DNA of 32,951 bases from positions 1 through 32,951 of the forward strand of contig JASGMM010000019.1 in the NCBI GenBank assembly GCA_030156435.1. Reading direction: 5' to 3'. The position numbers and the translations under genes are program-made. The stretch comes from Clostridiales bacterium (GTDB taxonomy: Bacteria; Bacillota; Clostridia; Mahellales; Mahellaceae). The notes below the pieces were generated by a model. The model ran no database searches and was not told the origin of the DNA. It saw only the letters and a program-made list of their open reading frames with translations. The stretch's first letter is position 1, and each line of letters begins with the position of its first letter. Shown in pieces: positions 17,122-24,878 of this stretch.

Positions 17122-18123
17122 TTAAGGCTTTATATTCTCTATGGCTTTTTGAGCGAATTCCACTGTTACTAGTTCATCGTAAGGCGCTGTTTTATCAAGT
17201 TCGCCGGCTTCTTTGATGATATCCTGCATATGCATGAAAGCCTCTTCCTTCATTATCGGGTCTTTGGCCCAGGTATCCTGGTCTTTATAGCGTTGTACCA
17301 CTGTTGTCAATACATCCATGTCGGTATCCGGGAAAAATGATTTTATAGCCTCGGCTATTTCCTTTGAGTCGTGCTGTTCCATCCATAGTTGGGCCTTATA
17401 TATCGCATTGGTAAATTTTTGTATAACATCCGGATGTTTTTCTATATAGCTTTTGGTAGCCGAGAATGCTGTATAAGGCACCTCACCGCCAGCTTTTCCG
17501 ATCGACGCGACGACATACCCGTGGTTTTCCTTCTCGACCATAGTGGCCGTAGGTTCAAACAATGCCGCATAGTCGCCCGTACCACTGCTGAATGCCCCTG
17601 CCACAGCATCCAATTGTATATTGGTTATAACGTTGACGTCTTTGCCTGGCATCAGGCCATGCTGCTTTAATACGTATTCTAATACCATTTCCGGCATTCC
17701 ACCAGGGCGAGCCCCTATAACGGTCTTATCTTTAAGGCTTTCCCACTTAAAATCGGCTTCTGGTTTGCGTCCTACCAGAAATGAACCGTCGCGTTTGGTT
17801 AATTGAGCGAAATTCACCGCATAATCGGATTTCCCTTGATTATACACATATACGGTGGTTTCGGGACCGGCCAATGCTATTTGCGATGTGCCGGACAATA
17901 TAGCAGTCATGGCCTTGTCGGATCCTTGAGCGGTGGTTATCTCCACTTTAAGCCCTTCTTCCTCAAAGAAGCCTTCATTGACCGCGATGTATTGACCGGC
18001 ATAGAAGATGGAATGTATCGGTTCGGATACATTTAGCTCTATCAGCCCGTTTTTATCGCCACAGCCTGTCAATACGACCAACATTAGAATCATAAGTAAA
18101 AATACAACTGCGAATTTTTGCAT
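17122..18123 (-). CDS. ABC transporter substrate-binding lipoprotein, NMT1/THI5-like (SsuA/TauA type)
   Basis: Extracellular, membrane-tethered binding protein of the importer. From ATG 18123 it has 333 residues: a lysine-poor but clear signal peptide with hydrophobic core VVFLLMILMLVVL, lipobox LTGC and lipidated C21. The mature part begins with EPIHSIFYAGQYIAVNEGFFEEEGL, the usual opening of nitrate/sulfonate/thiamine-precursor binding proteins, and contains LSGTSQIALAGPET and VIGARPGGMPEMV. The frame could start at 18195, but the strong GGAAGGAGG site is 13 bases before 18123 and the signal peptide follows directly. It is the first gene of the minus-strand operon. Ligand unknown; pyrimidine, sulfonate or amide-type compounds are all possible. 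Confidence 0.88.
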   Translation of the reverse strand: MQKFAVVFLLMILMLVVLTGCGDKNGLIELNVSEPIHSIFYAGQYIAVNEGFFEEEGLKVEITTAQGSDKAMTAILSGTSQIALAGPETTVYVYNQGKSDYAVNFAQLTKRDGSFLVGRKPEADFKWESLKDKTVIGARPGGMPEMVLEYVLKQHGLMPGKDVNVITNIQLDAVAGAFSSGTGDYAALFEPTATMVEKENHGYVVASIGKAGGEVPYTAFSATKSYIEKHPDVIQKFTNAIYKAQLWMEQHDSKEIAEAIKSFFPDTDMDVLTTVVQRYKDQDTWAKDPIMKEEAFMHMQDIIKEAGELDKTAPYDELVTVEFAQKAIENIKP

Positions 18124-18203
18124 ATTGTTATATTCGCCTCCTTCCGATAATCCATAGTGACCGTTCGGGAATTTCCAACTATTTGTTTCCTTCATTTGCA
18201 GGA

Positions 18204-18223
18204 GGCTTAATATATATTAAGCC
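18204..18223. promoter_or_regulatory. 20-bp perfect palindrome in the binding-protein leader
   Basis: GGCTTAATATATATTAAGCC is a complete palindrome lying in the predicted 5' leader of the ABC operon, about 80 bases before the start codon. It may be a protein-binding operator or an RNA hairpin. No U-tract follows it on the minus strand. Confidence 0.5.
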
Positions 18224-18257
18224 GTATCCTAAACAGCCACAATCCATATTATTCTGA

Positions 18258-18290
18258 AGAATAAAAAATGTGATTTCTATTTTCAATCAC
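18258..18290 (-). promoter_or_regulatory. Promoter with overlapping inverted repeat, ABC operon
   Basis: On the minus strand TTGAAA (18286-18281), a 17-base spacer and TATTCT (18263-18258) form a plausible sigma-A promoter. GTGATT (18270-18275) and AATCAC (18285-18290) form an inverted repeat spanning the spacer and -35, a position suited to a repressor. It lies in the divergent region between the importer and the hydrolase genes. I could not find a good promoter for the rightward operon here. Confidence 0.5.
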
Positions 18291-18349
18291 CGCATATTAG
18301 TGATAAAATGTAACTGTTCAGTTATTACAATATAGGAGAGGAATTGTTG

Positions 18350-19519
18350 ATGAATCATTCGATACTTATAAAAAACGGTAAAATACTAACTATGGCCGGA
18401 CAAGATTATGATGGCGGCGATTTGCTGATAGAGGATGATAAGATAAAGGCTATAGGCTATAACATAGATGCCGCTGAAAACGTCGATATCATAGATGCCT
18501 CGGGGATGTATGTATTGCCCGGCCTGATAGATGCTCACTGCCATGTCGGCATGTGGAACGATGGCATGGGTTTTGAAGGCGCCGACGGCAATGAGGATAC
18601 CGATCCCTCCACACCGCATTTAAGGGCAATAGATGGGGTGAATCCATTTGACAGATGCTTTCGGGAGGCTATGGAAGCGGGTATAACCACAGTGGTCACC
18701 GGTCCAGGTAGCGCTAATGTGATAGGCGGACAATTCGTTGCGCTAAAAACATATGGTCGGCGCATAGAAGACATGATAATAAAGGAACCGTTAGCTGTTA
18801 AAGCGGCTTTAGGCGAGAACCCCAAGCGTACCTATCATGATCAGGAAAAATCTCCTTATACACGCATGGCTATAGCCGGTATACTGCGCCAGAATCTCGT
18901 AAAAGCGCAAGAATACAAATACAAATTGGCGGAATCTGCCCAGGACCCGGAGAAGCGTCCGGAAAGGGATCTTGAAATGGAGGCTTTGCTGAAAGTGCTA
19001 AATAAAGAGATCCCACTAAAAGTGCATGCACATAGAGCAGACGACATATTGACAGCCATACGGATAGCCAAGGAATTTGATATAAATATAACATTGGACC
19101 ATTGTACCGAAGGTTATATGATAGTTGATATACTGGCGGAGGAAGGTTATCCGGTCATACTTGGGCCACTCATTTCCGAGCGTTCAAAAATAGAGCTGCG
19201 CAATCAAAACGTGGCCGCGCCAGGTATATTGTCTAAAGCAGGCCTTAAAGTAGCCATTATGACCGATCACCCTGTCATACCGGTGCAATATCTGTCGGTA
19301 TCGGCTGCCATAGCTGTCAGAGAAGGTATGGATGAAGCTGAGGCCATGAAGGCTATAACTATAAACGCTGCTCAGATAACCGGCATCGCGGATAGGGTAG
19401 GGAGCTTGGAAGTCGGCAAAGATGCTGATATAGCGATATTCGACGGTAATCCTTTAGAATTCCGCACAAAAAGCCAAATGATATTTATAAACGGTCGATT
19501 GGTGTTTCGGAGGCAATAG
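18350..19519 (+). CDS. Metal-dependent amidohydrolase (imidazolonepropionase-like, substrate unknown)
   Basis: A 389-residue hydrolase of the amidohydrolase superfamily, expected to hydrolyse a cyclic or linear amide in the cytosol. The composite N-terminal domain is followed by the metal site HCH (H63, H65) in PGLIDAHCHVGMWNDG. Further candidate ligands are in KVHAHRADD, LDHCTEGYMI and MTDHPVIP, which would provide histidines and the catalytic aspartate. The C-terminus returns to the beta-sandwich (VGSLEVGKDADIAIFDGNPLEF). TTG codons at 18344 and 18347 are in frame, but ATG 18350 lies eight bases after AGGAGAGG and is preferred. The next hydrolase begins two bases after the stop, so they share an operon. 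The family is broad and I do not name a substrate. Confidence 0.85.
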   Translation: MNHSILIKNGKILTMAGQDYDGGDLLIEDDKIKAIGYNIDAAENVDIIDASGMYVLPGLIDAHCHVGMWNDGMGFEGADGNEDTDPSTPHLRAIDGVNPFDRCFREAMEAGITTVVTGPGSANVIGGQFVALKTYGRRIEDMIIKEPLAVKAALGENPKRTYHDQEKSPYTRMAIAGILRQNLVKAQEYKYKLAESAQDPEKRPERDLEMEALLKVLNKEIPLKVHAHRADDILTAIRIAKEFDINITLDHCTEGYMIVDILAEEGYPVILGPLISERSKIELRNQNVAAPGILSKAGLKVAIMTDHPVIPVQYLSVSAAIAVREGMDEAEAMKAITINAAQITGIADRVGSLEVGKDADIAIFDGNPLEFRTKSQMIFINGRLVFRRQ

Positions 19520-19521
19520 AT

Positions 19522-20679
19522 ATGGTAGAGATAGATAGCGACGTTTTAGCGCTTAAAGATTATATCATAGATATGCGTAGGCGCCTTCATATGCATCCTG
19601 AAACGGGGTTTAATGAAATTTTCACGCGCGATATGATACTTGAACAGTTGAACACAATGCATCTCGACGAGATAAAAGTCATGGCGCAGACCGGAATAAA
19701 GGCTGTGATGATGGCGCCGAATGCGAGCAAAACCATAGCGTTAAGGGCTGATATGGACGCTTTATGTGTAACCGAGCTTAACGATAAACCGTACATTTCT
19801 CAAAATAAGGGTTTTATGCATGCTTGCGGCCACGACGGCCATATGGCTATGCTTTTGGGTATAGCTAAATTATTGTCAGAGCATAAAAGCGACTTATCCG
19901 CAAATGCGGTTTTAATCTTCCAGCCGGCAGAAGAGTCGGAAGGAGGAGCTCCGATAATGATCGAGCAAGGCATATTGGATGATCCGAAAGTAGATGAAAT
20001 ATATGCCATGCACATATTCCCCGATGTGGAACAAGGGAAGATAGGTATACGTCCGGGCCCTATTATGGCACAAACGGCTGAATTCGATATAGAAATAATG
20101 GGCCGCAGCGCTCACGGTGCTATGCCACACAAAGGCATAGATACCATAGTCATAGCATCGCATATAATACAAATGCTCCAGTCTATACTGGCGCGGAATG
20201 TCGATCCGGCCGACCAAGCGCTTATTACTATAGGCCGGATATATGGTGGAGAACGCCGCAATATAATAGCCGAACACACGGTACTAGAGGGTATGCTGCG
20301 AACCTTCAGCAACGATGTATATGAGCTGATAAAGAGCAGGATTATGGCTGTACTGGAAGGAATGGAAAGGGCATACGGCGCATCGTTGAGCTATAAAGAA
20401 GTGGTAAACTACCCTGTAGTATTTAACGATATCGAATTAACCAGGCATTTTATAAGCGTCATAGGCGAGGAAAATACCGTTGAAGTAAAACCTCAAATGA
20501 TAGCCGAGGATTTTTCCTTTTATCAGAAGAAGGTGCCTGGCGTATACTTTTTCCTAGGAAGCAAAAATCCGGAAGAAGGATTTACAGCGCCGTTGCATAG
20601 CAATCGTTTTGACTTTGATGAGAACATATTGCTTACAGGGGTGCAAATATATAAGAAGTTATTGAATATGAATTGTTGA
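19522..20679 (+). CDS. M20-family amidohydrolase (hippurate/N-acyl-amino-acid hydrolase-like)
   Basis: Di-metal peptidase-fold enzyme of 385 residues that hydrolyses an N-acyl amino acid or related amide. Motifs: RRRLHMHPETGFNE at the N-terminus, ALRADMDAL, the metal-binding HACGHDGH with C102 and H104, the catalytic glutamates in FQPAEESEGGAPIMI, and the dimerisation-domain motif GRSAHGAMPHKGIDTI. The C-terminal LHSNRFDFDE supplies the last ligand. The Shine-Dalgarno GGAGG lies inside the end of the preceding amidohydrolase, so the pair is tightly coupled. Hippurate hydrolases, IAA-amino-acid hydrolases and N-acetyl-diaminopimelate deacetylases all share this scaffold. The nearby importer may bring in its substrate. 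Confidence 0.9.
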   Translation: MVEIDSDVLALKDYIIDMRRRLHMHPETGFNEIFTRDMILEQLNTMHLDEIKVMAQTGIKAVMMAPNASKTIALRADMDALCVTELNDKPYISQNKGFMHACGHDGHMAMLLGIAKLLSEHKSDLSANAVLIFQPAEESEGGAPIMIEQGILDDPKVDEIYAMHIFPDVEQGKIGIRPGPIMAQTAEFDIEIMGRSAHGAMPHKGIDTIVIASHIIQMLQSILARNVDPADQALITIGRIYGGERRNIIAEHTVLEGMLRTFSNDVYELIKSRIMAVLEGMERAYGASLSYKEVVNYPVVFNDIELTRHFISVIGEENTVEVKPQMIAEDFSFYQKKVPGVYFFLGSKNPEEGFTAPLHSNRFDFDENILLTGVQIYKKLLNMNC

Positions 20680-20687
20680 GGTAATTG

Positions 20688-21935
20688 ATGAGTATGAAAA
20701 TGGAAATCCCGATGCTGGATATGATCATAGCGCTATCCACTGCTATCGACCTTATAAGCCCCGTTGTAAGCGGCCACCACAAAAGGGTGGCATACATAGC
20801 GTACAGCTTGAGCAAGCAAATGGGATTACCTATTGCAGAGCAAGAAGAGATACTGATGGCCGGTGTATTGCACGACAGTGGCGCTTTATCGCTTGAAGAA
20901 AGACTGCATGCGCTCAACTTTGAGGATGATTATCCGCACTTGCATGCAGAGACAGGTTATAGGCTCTTTAAGGATTTTGAGCCTTTAGCCGTTTCGGCCT
21001 CGTTGATACGCCATCATCACGATAGATGGGATGTATACGGCGAAAGCATTCCGGTAGGCAGCCATATACTACATTTGGCCGATCGAATCGATGTTTCGAT
21101 AGATAAAAATAAGGAAGTATTAGGGCAGATAGACGGTATAAATAGGCAGATCGAGTCACAATTCGGGCATATGTTTATGCCTGTGCTAAAAGATGTATAT
21201 CGTTCTTTAGCTGCAAAAGAAAGCTTTTGGCTTGATATCATATTTAAACCATTAAATGACGTAAAGAAGCGATTGGCTTTATTAGAACCGATGTCTCTGA
21301 ATATTGACAACCTCTTGGATCTTACCGATATATTCAGGCGTATAATTGATTTTAGAAGCCGATTTACAGCGACGCATTCGGCCGGCGTAGCTGTGGTAGC
21401 CGAGACATTGTCTAGATTGTTTGGGTTCACTGAACAACAATGCCATATGATGAAGATAGCCGGTTATCTCCACGATTTAGGAAAGCTGGCTATACCCGAA
21501 GAAATTCTCGAGAAACCTGCGGCGCTTAACATTTATGAATTCAATATAATGCGCAGCCATACATTTCATACATATCGCATATTGGAAAGCATAAAAGGAT
21601 TGGAAGAGATAAACGAATGGGCATCTTTTCATCATGAGCGCATAAACGGCAAAGGCTATCCCTTTCATTATAAAGACAGCGAATTATCATTGGGTGCCAG
21701 GATAATGGCTGTGGCTGACGTGTTTACCGCTATAACCGAAGACAGGCCCTATCGCAAAGCCATGAATAAAAGCCAAGCAATAAAAACGCTCAATTATATG
21801 GCTATAGATTCTCTGGACAGCGATGTAGTATCGATGTTGGTAGCTAATTTCGATAAAATAAACGGCATATGCCGAAGTGCACAATGGTCAGCAGTAGAAG
21901 AATACGATGATTTTCATATGCTTACGACTAAATGA
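20688..21935 (+). CDS. Tandem HD / HD-GYP domain protein (putative cyclic-di-GMP phosphodiesterase)
   Basis: A 415-residue soluble protein with two HD-type domains. The first (about 25-165) has HHKRVAYIAYSL, the metal-binding HD in AGVLHDSGALS, RHHHDRWDVYG and LHLADRIDV, but lacks GK after HD and has no GYP. The second (about 225-390) is a complete HD-GYP: THSAGVAVVAETLSRL, YLHDLGKLAIPEEILEKP, FHHERINGKGYP and AVADVFTAITEDRPYR. HD-GYP domains hydrolyse cyclic di-GMP to GMP or pGpG. ATG 20688 is chosen over TTG 20685 because GAGGT lies six bases before it. It starts nine bases after the M20 gene and is likely co-transcribed, an unusual partner for two amidohydrolases. Confidence 0.88.
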   Translation: MSMKMEIPMLDMIIALSTAIDLISPVVSGHHKRVAYIAYSLSKQMGLPIAEQEEILMAGVLHDSGALSLEERLHALNFEDDYPHLHAETGYRLFKDFEPLAVSASLIRHHHDRWDVYGESIPVGSHILHLADRIDVSIDKNKEVLGQIDGINRQIESQFGHMFMPVLKDVYRSLAAKESFWLDIIFKPLNDVKKRLALLEPMSLNIDNLLDLTDIFRRIIDFRSRFTATHSAGVAVVAETLSRLFGFTEQQCHMMKIAGYLHDLGKLAIPEEILEKPAALNIYEFNIMRSHTFHTYRILESIKGLEEINEWASFHHERINGKGYPFHYKDSELSLGARIMAVADVFTAITEDRPYRKAMNKSQAIKTLNYMAIDSLDSDVVSMLVANFDKINGICRSAQWSAVEEYDDFHMLTTK

Positions 21936-21939
21936 ATAT

Positions 21940-22026
21940 TGGTGCGAAAGGGGGGAGTCGAACCCCCACGCCCTTGCGGGCACTAGAACCTGAATCTAGC
22001 GAGTCTGCCAATTCCACCACTTTCGC
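21940..22026 (-). tRNA. tRNA-Leu(CAG)
   Basis: On the minus strand, acceptor GCGAAAG pairs with CTTTCGC. The anticodon stem CTAGA/TCTAG carries loop TTCAGGT (anticodon CAG). A long variable arm (TGCCCGCAAGGGCG) marks a class II tRNA. The T-stem GGGGG/CCCCC carries TTCGACT, and CCA is encoded at 21942-21940. It lies four bases beyond the HD-GYP stop, on the opposite strand. Confidence 0.96.
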
Positions 22027-22048
22027 ATAATATCGCTTGCACGTATGT

Positions 22049-22077
22049 ATTATAATATAATACGATAAAAAATGCAA
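22049..22077 (-). promoter_or_regulatory. Promoter of tRNA-Leu
   Basis: On the minus strand, TTGCAT (22077-22072), a 17-base spacer and TATAAT (22054-22049). The start point would be about 16 bases before the mature tRNA. Confidence 0.75.
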
Positions 22078-22095
22078 TAGGTCGCCTGCATTTTT
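22068..22095 (+). terminator. Intrinsic terminator on the plus strand after the HD-GYP operon
   Basis: AAAAATGCA (22068-22076) pairs with TGCATTTTT (22087-22095), with the U-run forming the end of the stem. It overlaps the -35 of the tRNA-Leu promoter on the opposite strand. Confidence 0.55.
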
Positions 22096-22151
22096 ATAGC
22101 GTTTAAGGCTATGCAGCTTTATTGCATTATAAATACAAATGGAGGAAATTT

Positions 22152-23543
22152 ATGAAAATAACATTTTTGGGCGCTGCGCGCATGGTAACCGGTTCATGCT
22201 ATTTGCTGGAGAGCAGAAATATGAAGGTATTGGTGGACTGCGGTATGTTTCAAGGGGGAAAGGAAGAGGAAAAGAATAACTTTATGGATCTTCCAGTCAA
22301 CCTTTCCGACATAGACTATCTTCTGTTAACCCATGCTCATATAGATCACAGCGGCCGCATACCGCTGCTTTGCAAGCGCGGTTTTAATGGCAAAATACTG
22401 TCTACAAAGGCAACTGCTGACTTGTGTAGCATAATGCTGCCCGATAGCGCTCACATACAGGAGATGGAAGCCGAATGGGCTACGCGTAAAGCTATGAGGG
22501 CTGGAAGGCCCCCGGTAGAACCGCTGTATACTGTAGCCGATGCTGAATATGCCATGCAGTTCTTTGAACCCGTACCTTATAATAACATAATCCGATTAAG
22601 CGATGATATATCTGTAAGATTTCAGGATGCCGGACACATACTCGGTTCCGCTATAATAGAGATCTGGAACGCAGAGGACGATATAAAGCTGGTTTTCTCG
22701 GGAGACCTCGGCAATAGAAATCAGCCTATTATCAAAGATCCATCCTTCATCGATGATGCTGATTATATATTTGTAGAATCCACATACGGCGATCGCCTTC
22801 ATCAAGACAGACCCTATCGTGCTCATATGCTTTGGGACATTATACAGAATACCTTCAGCAAAGGAGGCAATGTTATTATACCAGCTTTTGCCGTGGGTCG
22901 CACTCAGGAACTACTGTATGAGCTCAATATAGTCATAGAAGACAATAAAGCTAAAAACATACCAGTATATATCGACAGCCCTTTAGCCATAAAGGCTACC
23001 GAAATATTCAAGCGCGATGTACATGAATATTATGACAGTGAGGCACTTAAACTTTTAAGCAACGGAGATGATCCTTTGGATTTCCCCGGTTTGGGGTTTA
23101 CCCTTACCGCTGAGGAATCAAAGCAATTGAACTTCCTAAATCACAGCGCCGTTATAATAGCCGCTAGCGGCATGTGCGATGCCGGCCGAATAAAGCATCA
23201 TCTCAAGCATAATCTATGGCGCCATGAGAGCAGTGTGGTATTTGTAGGATATCAGGCAGCAGGTACGTTGGGCAGGCGTATATTGGATGGAGCTAAAAAG
23301 GTTAAAATATTTGGCGAAGACATAGCCGTCAAAGCGCATATATACAGTATAGATAGTTTCTCGGCCCACGCCGATAAAAACGGTTTAATCGATTGGATGA
23401 GGCATTTTAAGAACAAGCCCAAACAGGTATTTGTAATACACGGTGAGGATGATGTGGCTCCTGTCTTTGCTACCACGCTGAATAGCGAATTTGATATGCC
23501 TACGACGGTACCATATCTTGGCCAAGTTTACGAGCTTATATGA
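22152..23543 (+). CDS. Beta-CASP metallo-beta-lactamase fold ribonuclease-like protein
   Basis: Member of the CPSF73/YSH1-like group of metallo-beta-lactamase nucleases, 463 residues from ATG 22152. It carries the metal motif LLLTHAHIDHSGRIP (HxHxDH at 61-66), AGHILGSA, FSGDLG, and the beta-CASP motifs: acidic in FVESTYGDR, the AFAVGRTQE region, the histidine-containing SFSAHADKNGL, and a late FVIHGEDD. Such proteins cleave or trim RNA in the cytosol. ATG 22152 follows GGAGGAAATTT; an earlier ATG at 22122 has no ribosome site and adds residues not typical of the family (MHYKYKWRKF). It appears to be transcribed alone. The RNA target is unknown; RNase J is related but longer. Confidence 0.9.
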   Translation: MKITFLGAARMVTGSCYLLESRNMKVLVDCGMFQGGKEEEKNNFMDLPVNLSDIDYLLLTHAHIDHSGRIPLLCKRGFNGKILSTKATADLCSIMLPDSAHIQEMEAEWATRKAMRAGRPPVEPLYTVADAEYAMQFFEPVPYNNIIRLSDDISVRFQDAGHILGSAIIEIWNAEDDIKLVFSGDLGNRNQPIIKDPSFIDDADYIFVESTYGDRLHQDRPYRAHMLWDIIQNTFSKGGNVIIPAFAVGRTQELLYELNIVIEDNKAKNIPVYIDSPLAIKATEIFKRDVHEYYDSEALKLLSNGDDPLDFPGLGFTLTAEESKQLNFLNHSAVIIAASGMCDAGRIKHHLKHNLWRHESSVVFVGYQAAGTLGRRILDGAKKVKIFGEDIAVKAHIYSIDSFSAHADKNGLIDWMRHFKNKPKQVFVIHGEDDVAPVFATTLNSEFDMPTTVPYLGQVYELI

Positions 23544-23644
23544 TTAGAGAAGTTGCGAAAAAACGGTTGTATATAATATAAGTGATATGGTAAAATATAT
23601 ATGTAATCGGTATTGTGGAATATAATGGTGAGGAGCGTATGGAC

Positions 23645-24253
23645 ATGCCTGATGAAAAAACATATACTATATCGGAGGTTGCCAAACTTACAGGTTATGA
23701 GCCTCATGTGATAAGATATTATGAGAAAGAGTTCGACCTCAATATACCGAGGACGAAATCTAATCATCGCTATTTTACGTATAAGGAAATAGAACTTCTT
23801 GAGTATATAAAGGCATTGCAGGATAAAGGATTTACAAACTCCCAAATAAAGGACATTATAAACGCTCCTCAACAGTCGTTGGATAATGAAGATGCAAAAT
23901 TCAATGCGGATGTCGCTACTGCCGATCTGCCTGTACCGTCAGCAGGGTTGATGATGCAGGCAAATCTCAATGGAATTTTATCTGAATTAAAAGATGATAT
24001 TCTTGAAGAAATGCGCATGCAGCTTCAAATGGAGCATGAACCCTATCGTTTGGCACTAGCCGATATAGCCGACCAAATAAAGGAATTAGCCGCCAAGCTG
24101 AATGACAAGGATGAAGACGTGCTTCTAAGTGAGAATGCTAAATTGAAGATGCAGGTCAAGCAAAAGGCGTATGAAATAGCCAGCCTCAAAGAAGAGCTAG
24201 CTCGTGAGAGGAATAAGAAAAGTTCCCTTTTTAGCCGTTTATTCAAACGATGA
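23645..24253 (+). CDS. MerR-type helix-turn-helix protein with C-terminal coiled coil (RacA-like architecture)
   Basis: A 202-residue protein. Residues 5-75 form a MerR-type DNA-binding domain (TYTISEVAKLTGYEPHVIRYYEKEFDL, then RTKSNHRYFTYKEIELLEYIKALQDKGF). After a linker, residues from about 110 to 190 are charged and heptad-like (LSELKDDILEEMRMQLQ, then IADQIKELAAKLNDKDED through KLKMQVKQKAYEIASLKEELARER), predicting a long coiled coil. The chain ends in a basic amphipathic stretch, KKSSLFSRLFKR. No metal- or ligand-binding cysteines are present. The layout is that of RacA-type chromosome-anchoring proteins more than of a metal-responsive MerR activator. The frame opens with GTG 23615; AGGAG at 23631-23635 gives best spacing (9) to ATG 23645, with ATG 23639 as the alternative. 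It converges with the next gene, four bases apart. Confidence 0.75.
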   Translation: MPDEKTYTISEVAKLTGYEPHVIRYYEKEFDLNIPRTKSNHRYFTYKEIELLEYIKALQDKGFTNSQIKDIINAPQQSLDNEDAKFNADVATADLPVPSAGLMMQANLNGILSELKDDILEEMRMQLQMEHEPYRLALADIADQIKELAAKLNDKDEDVLLSENAKLKMQVKQKAYEIASLKEELARERNKKSSLFSRLFKR

Positions 24254-24257
24254 TGAA

Positions 24258-24764
24258 TTATTTTATCGGTACTTTCTTAATTATAAAGAGCGTTTCTCCG
24301 TATTTAAGGTATAGGTCTACATACTTTATTTCCGGTGCCAATGGCCAAAATTTGCAATTTATAACCTGTTTCCACCCCAAAGGTTGATCCTCTGGGAAAT
24401 CCAATATTTCAAAATACGGTATAGGTTGATGCGTTTTCCCTTTATTATCTACCAGCCAGATGGTTTTGAAATCATCTTTAAAAAGCCTTTCCTTCTTTGT
24501 ATTTTCCACCAAAAGCGTTATTCCGAAATAACTCTCGTTGCCTGTACTCCATGAATAAACGATAAAATACCTTTCTTGGATGATCTTTTCCACGCTTATT
24601 TTTATATCGCCGATGCTGGAGTTATATGCGGATTCGCCATATATCGGATATGAAGAATCGGATGATAAAAATACTGTATTAGCGGTATTGCCATTATGAT
24701 ATAATATAATAGTAACGAGTGCCAGTAATATAGTTATAAATATCGGGTACAGCATGCGTTTCAT
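24258..24764 (-). CDS. Membrane-anchored or secreted hypothetical protein (DUF4352-like fold possible)
   Basis: I do not recognise this 168-residue protein. It begins with KRMLYPIFITILLALVTIIL, a signal anchor or uncleaved signal peptide, followed by an extracytoplasmic domain rich in beta-strand-type sequence. SYFGITLLVENTKKERLF, then TIWLVDNKGKTHQP, and a final YVDLYLKYGETLFIIKKVP resemble immunoglobulin-like DUF4352-type domains, where a variable-interval VENT/LVDNKG pattern is common; this is only a resemblance. The open frame extends to 24806, but AAGGAGG eight bases before ATG 24764 fixes the start. There is no lipobox cysteine. It stands alone between a convergent and a divergent neighbour. 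Confidence 0.65.
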   Translation of the reverse strand: MKRMLYPIFITILLALVTIILYHNGNTANTVFLSSDSSYPIYGESAYNSSIGDIKISVEKIIQERYFIVYSWSTGNESYFGITLLVENTKKERLFKDDFKTIWLVDNKGKTHQPIPYFEILDFPEDQPLGWKQVINCKFWPLAPEIKYVDLYLKYGETLFIIKKVPIK

Positions 24765-24878
24765 GGATATCGCCTCCTTTTTATTTATATGATCCAAAAT
24801 TACCATAAATCACATGCAATGGAATGCAGCTGATATACATATACTACATTAAACAATAATGTTGAGAGGTGTATAGAA

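Noticed and set aside
18124-18195. 24-residue N-terminal extension of the substrate-binding protein
   Set aside because: It has no ribosome site and would place the signal peptide internally, while a strong site precedes the ATG at 18123.
18124-18257. TPP or other known riboswitch in the ABC operon leader
   Set aside because: The importer type made me look for one. The conserved CUGAGA and related core elements are absent, and only a simple palindrome is present.
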